A DNA stretch of 64,000 bases. Source: Chitinophagaceae bacterium. GTDB lineage: Bacteria; Bacteroidota; Bacteroidia; Chitinophagales; Chitinophagaceae. The notes beneath the pieces were generated by a model that was not told where the DNA came from, did not search any database, and saw nothing but the letters and a program-made list of their open reading frames with translations. Positions 60,762 through 64,000 of the stretch are shown here, piece by piece. The stretch spans positions 88,064 to 152,063 of the forward strand of contig JANPZZ010000013.1 in the NCBI GenBank assembly GCA_024707305.1, given 5' to 3'. Position 1 is the stretch's first letter; each line of letters begins with the position of its first letter. The position numbers and the translations under genes were made by a program.

Positions 60762-60856
60762 ATATTAAGCCGTCCCTGCTGCGTGTAGGAGGGTATAACC
60801 AGGCCCAGGTTTCTCAATAGTAAAATTATCCTTAATCATTTTTAACCTCAGTCAGG

Positions 60857-61954
60857 ATGGATTCGGGCAAGAAGCAAAAAGGTTTTATTCCCAAGTGGGT
60901 CATTGTTGCACCAGTTTTAGCATGGCTTGGATTTTTTACTATACCCTACTTTGCCACAGTCAAGCTGTTTCCGCTTTTGCTTGCTATTTTATTAATCAGC
61001 GTTGTGCTGGCAGCGGTTCACCATGCCGAAGTAGTGGCGCATCGTGTTGGGGAGCCTTTTGGTACATTGATACTGGCTCTTTCCATTACAATTATTGAGG
61101 TAGCGCTGATCATTACCATCATGACCGCCGGCGGAGAGGGAACAATAACGTTGGCCAGAGATACGGTATTTGCCGCCGTTATGCTTATCCTAACGGGAAT
61201 GATCGGAATTTGCATACTGGTTGGAAGTTTTCGCTATAAGGTTCAAGTATTCACCTTGCAAGGCACCAGTTCGGCATTGATAACGCTTACGGCTATTATT
61301 TCATTTTGTTTAATACTACCTAATTACACCACCAGTAAAATAGGAGCTCAATACACGCACCTGCAACTTATTGTTATCGCATTGGTCTGCCTCATACTCT
61401 ATATCAGTTTCGTGTTATTCCAAACCTTCCGCCACAGAGCTTTTTTTCTTCCGCCTTCTGAAAACGGAAATGAAGATCTGTATGTAGAGCCTCCTTCCTT
61501 AAGAACAGCATCGGTCAGTATGCTCTTTTTAATAGCTTGCTTGGGTATCGTTGTGCTGCTGGCCAAAAAATTGGCTCCTGATATTGAGTATATTGTTTTT
61601 AAAGCAGGAGCACCCAAAGCATTGGTTGGAATCATCATCGCCCTGGTGATCTTGCTACCGGAAGGATTAGCGGCCTACCGTGCTGCCCGGAAAAATCTTT
61701 TACAAACCAGCCTTAATCTGGCCATGGGATCCGCATTGGCAAGTATTGGCCTGACTATTCCTACTGTCTCCCTGTTAGCCGTATTCATGGGAATAGAAAT
61801 AACGCTGGGTATTGACATGAAATCGACGGTATTGTTGCTTCTATCGCTATTCACCATTATGCTTTCATTAGCTACGGGTCGTACCAATTTATTGCAAGGG
61901 GTTGTCTTGCTCATGATTTTTGTCGTTTATTTTTTTATTACGATCATTCCCTGA
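60857..61954 (+). CDS. chaA: ChaA-type Na+(K+)(Ca2+)/H+ antiporter
   Basis: A 365-residue integral membrane protein, the same length as Escherichia coli ChaA, with ten to eleven predicted helices. Of the cation/Ca2+ exchanger motifs, the first repeat shows AAVHHAEVVAHRVGEPFGTLILALSITIIEVALI and the second VILLPEGLAAYRAARKN with AMGSALASIGLTIPTVSL. ChaA exports sodium, potassium or calcium in exchange for protons, mainly at alkaline pH. Intact frame; the gene stands alone in the accessory region. Confidence 0.9.
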   Translation: MDSGKKQKGFIPKWVIVAPVLAWLGFFTIPYFATVKLFPLLLAILLISVVLAAVHHAEVVAHRVGEPFGTLILALSITIIEVALIITIMTAGGEGTITLARDTVFAAVMLILTGMIGICILVGSFRYKVQVFTLQGTSSALITLTAIISFCLILPNYTTSKIGAQYTHLQLIVIALVCLILYISFVLFQTFRHRAFFLPPSENGNEDLYVEPPSLRTASVSMLFLIACLGIVVLLAKKLAPDIEYIVFKAGAPKALVGIIIALVILLPEGLAAYRAARKNLLQTSLNLAMGSALASIGLTIPTVSLLAVFMGIEITLGIDMKSTVLLLLSLFTIMLSLATGRTNLLQGVVLLMIFVVYFFITIIP

Positions 61955-62298
61955 TGTAGCGTCCCTTCAGCATGTCAATCGATAATTTTACGAATCTTTA
62001 CATTGAATATATTTCCTTAAAAAATCCTTTTTTGAATCACGATACGAGAATACAAATCCTAGTTTATACATCGTATATTGTTTGTCATCATTGCCAAGAC
62101 AAATGCATCCTAATTTCTCAACTAGGGCTGCAACTATCTTAAAGCCTTATTACTTTAAATTAATCTCGCCTTTTGCCATACTTATAGGCACATTAATTAT
62201 TTACTGCGTTTTTTCGATATAGGCCAAGCCCACTACTAATTACTCGCACTTTTTTTCACAGTTATGCTAACCATTGCCTTTTAATGATGCTAATTCCT
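61955..62298. other. 344-bp gap with one doubtful 56-codon frame
   Basis: AT-rich, without array repeats, terminators or promoter boxes that I can support. A plus-strand frame at 61972-62142 (MSIDNFTNLYIEYISLKNP, ending CHHCQDKCILISQLG) has an odd cysteine/histidine cluster but no other sign of coding; I do not call it a gene. Confidence 0.3.
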
Positions 62299-62330
62299 TC
62301 AAATCATGCAAGAATGGGTTCTGGTGTAGT

Positions 62331-62511
62331 TTCCGGACGAACTTGCCCCCCTGTTCCGTTTCATATTGACCCCCTCATTCCGGAACAAGCTGACCCCTTT
62401 ATTTAATTTTAATATTTCTGGAAAGCTGATTCCTTTTTTGGTAGAATTCCGGACGATTCTGACCCTGGAATGGATTTTATCCACTGACATTCCGGCGCAT
62501 GCTGACCCCCT
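62331..62511 (-). mobile_element. IS21-family terminal repeat cluster (solo end, no transposase)
   Basis: On the minus strand, five degenerate ~20-bp copies of GGGGTCAGNNTGNNCCGGAAT, plus a sixth weak one, lie within 180 bp. They are at 62331-62349, 62354-62373, 62378-62397, about 62418-62436 (weak), 62446-62464 and 62489-62509. IS21-type elements of Bacteroidota carry such multiple repeats at their ends, where the transposase binds. No istA or istB gene is present on either side, so this is a remnant end or an abandoned insertion. A minus-strand frame of 96 codons over it (start 62589) has no recognisable content. Confidence 0.65.
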
Positions 62512-62660
62512 TAGCTGAATGAAGATCATTTGTGAGAGCGATTGGGGATCTTCGTCTAACCACTCCTGGAGACTAACGATTTTTGACATAGGATTTGCTT
62601 TGACGCAAACCTATATTAACAAAGAATAATGCTACCGCATTTGATGTGGTAAATACAATG

Positions 62661-63051
62661 TTATACCCAAGCTGTATCGGAAATATCACGCATTACCTGA
62701 TCTATCAGGAAATCTTTATCCAGGCTTAATATTTCTCTGACAGGTTTACCATTGGTTAGGTAATATCGTAGCTCAACAAACAATTCACCTACAAGCAATT
62801 TTTCTGGTCGTTTGAAGGATATATCCAACGTGTTGAGTTTGTTTATTTCCCTCTCAAATCTTGCACGTACATATTCAGCTCCTTCCAATCTCCTATCAGC
62901 ATCAATAATCGGGTCAAAAATAACTGAACAACGTAGCAAGTCTTGAGTTGGGGGCGATCAGTTTCATAAGAGCTTCGATATCCCGTTCATTCCAGGCTTT
63001 CCACCAATTCTGAGCCACTATTACCCGCTTATCATCTTTTAATTCTTCCAT
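62661..63051 (-). CDS. NTF2-like (SnoaL-type) small protein (frameshift)
   Basis: About 130 residues after repair. The N-terminus MEELKDDKRVIVAQNWWKAWNERDIEALMKLIAP is the helix opening of nuclear-transport-factor-2-like folds. The rest (LLRCSVIFDPIIDADRRLEGAEYVRARFEREIN, then KLLVGELFVELRYYLTNGKPVREIL) fits the following helix and strands. The frame breaks near 62942. Such proteins may be ketosteroid-isomerase-like enzymes or ligand binders. Single gene, function unknown. Confidence 0.65.
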
Positions 63052-63272
63052 GTAGCACTTGTGTTAACTATTTAAATTAGACATAGTAAAAGTCTTACTT
63101 AGTCTGCACAATTTGTCTTCTTTCAATTTTAATGTCCTTTTTTTTTGAGTACCACTTATCTTGAAAAAGTAAAAAATTGTTTGTTTCAATTTCTTGTCCA
63201 AGAAGACATAAAACCGGGATAGTTAAATAGACGCTTTTTTACCCCTTGTAATAGTTGTTCAGATCATTATTG

Positions 63273-63723
63273 TCATAGAATCGAAAAATAAAATTTCTCT
63301 AATCCAGCCCAGCCTTCTAAGGGATAATCAATTAACCTGGCAAGTGTATGTTGATAATTTACAGAATCACATATTTTTGGATCATCGGACGACATAAAAT
63401 TTTCAAATAAAGTTCTCTCAAAGCCATACATATTTGAAGACTTTATGGCAATACAGATACTGTCAGAATAGCTGTTACAAGCACTGTCTCTTCGACATAC
63501 AAATCCCAATGTGCTTTTAGGGTCCGAGATTGAATAATGAAATCGCCTATAATCGCTGAATTCGAGTTCAATAGTGTTGGTTGATTTTTTAATACTAATA
63601 TCCTTTTTGAGATTATCTGATAGGGTTTCGATTATTGCCCTCTTGAAATGAGAAAGAGGTATCACACTGTGCCGAAAGTGGAAATGAGCTAAAGCACATA
63701 GAGAATATTAATAGATATTTCAT
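63273..63723 (-). CDS. Exported hypothetical protein (frameshift after signal peptide)
   Basis: The ATG at 63723 opens a signal peptide (MKYLLIFSMCFSSFPLSAQ). One base out of frame, the mature part continues from about 63665: PLSHFKRAIIETLSDNLKKDISIKKSTNTIELEFSDYRRF, several cysteines (CRRDSACNSYSDSIC, ICDSVNYQ) and the C-terminus EGWAGLEKFYFSIL. I do not recognise the family. The frame shift near 63665 is inferred; a separate start there is possible but would lose the signal peptide. Confidence 0.5.
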
Positions 63724-63786
63724 ACGAATCATTTAGAAAAGAATTTCATTATTATTTTAACTACATTAGTACCCTTTCCCATTTGG

Positions 63787-64000
63787 CTATATTGATCCGG
63801 TTTTCATCACGTAACGCCCGGCCTCATTGCCATTATTGCCAAAAGGAATATAAACATTTCCGGTCATTAGCTCTTGTCCGACATATTGCATCCTTTCAGG
63901 AATACCTACACTATTGCGCACCGGATTATCGAATCACGTTTCATTAGGGCCAGGATTATTTGGCCCATGTGGATCATCTTTTTAAACCTTTTACACCATG
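63787..64000 (-). CDS. C-terminal fragment of an unrecognised protein (cut by window edge)
   Basis: Minus strand, running in from beyond the right edge. A frame with DPHGPNNPGPNET, FDNPVRNSVGIPERMQYVGQELMTGNVYIPF and GNNGNEAGRYVMKTGSI ends at a TAG (63787-63789). An in-frame TGA follows PNET, and one more break (five T for four) follows YIPF. It may be a decayed gene or two more sequencing errors. Family unknown. Confidence 0.35.

Noticed and set aside
62299..62589. IS21 transposase fragment
   Set aside because: The frame over the terminal repeats shows no helix-turn-helix or DDE motif; only the DNA repeats support the IS21 assignment.
56893..64000. Right attachment repeat of the tRNA 3' end
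   Set aside because: Looked for a second copy of the tRNA T-arm and acceptor sequence and saw none in this window.

Overview
The window is chromosomal DNA of a Bacteroidota bacterium, most likely of the Chitinophagaceae or a close relative (my inference). The evidence is a gldK-gldL-gldM-gldN cluster and a gldB homologue (gliding/type IX secretion), a protein with a type A T9SS sorting tail, DUF5686, DUF4783 and DUF4271 family proteins, TAnnTTTG-type promoter boxes and no useful Shine-Dalgarno sequences.

Layout. 1-13 kb: glpD, a very large TraB/GumN-like exported protein, DUF5686, a class III aminotransferase, a gamma-carbonic-anhydrase-like protein, rsgA. 11.6-15.8 kb: a MoxR / DUF58 / BatD-like / BatA cluster. 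15.9-24.4 kb: nadE, gldB, icd, apaG, a SUI1 protein, nadC, DUF4783, gpmI. 24.7-29.3 kb: an ECF sigma factor with a membrane-anchored barrel protein, a lipoprotein, uvrC. 29.8-34.7 kb: the T9SS core gldKLMN on the minus strand. 34.8-43.1 kb: a DUF255 thioredoxin-like protein, hemD, DUF4271, a BamA-like barrel, hemW, gpsA. 43.2-50.7 kb: an efflux adaptor and TolC without their pump, a Cys/Met PLP enzyme with a permease, a TonB receptor. 50.8-56.8 kb: a T9SS cargo protein, a cobalamin riboswitch with btuB, marC. From tRNA-Arg(CCG) at 56.8 kb to the end lies an AT-richer accessory region. It holds a serine-recombinase relic, small orphan genes, a cupin, an AraC-type regulator, a histidine kinase without a sensor domain, ChaA and an IS21-type end.

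Two window-wide patterns stand out. (1) Intergenic spaces of the first 56 kb carry in-phase tandem arrays of 7-bp units (CGATGNN, CGGCAAA/CGTGAAG, CCATCCA or its complement) and 8-bp units (WCATTTCC). They often have the layout heptamer array, terminator hairpin, octamer array, and they sit flush against stop or start codons. They resemble the heptanucleotide STRR repeats of cyanobacteria and are absent from the accessory region. (2) About two dozen reading frames, including housekeeping genes (icd, gpmI, uvrC, gldK, gldM), are broken by single-base indels, nearly all in homopolymer runs. I read these as sequencing or assembly errors and annotate the genes as whole.

Functionally the window combines central metabolism (G3P, isocitrate, NAD, phosphoglycerate), envelope biogenesis and secretion (T9SS, BamA-like, TonB receptors, efflux), tetrapyrrole and B12 traffic (hemD, hemW, btuB) and DNA repair, followed by a decayed integrative element.
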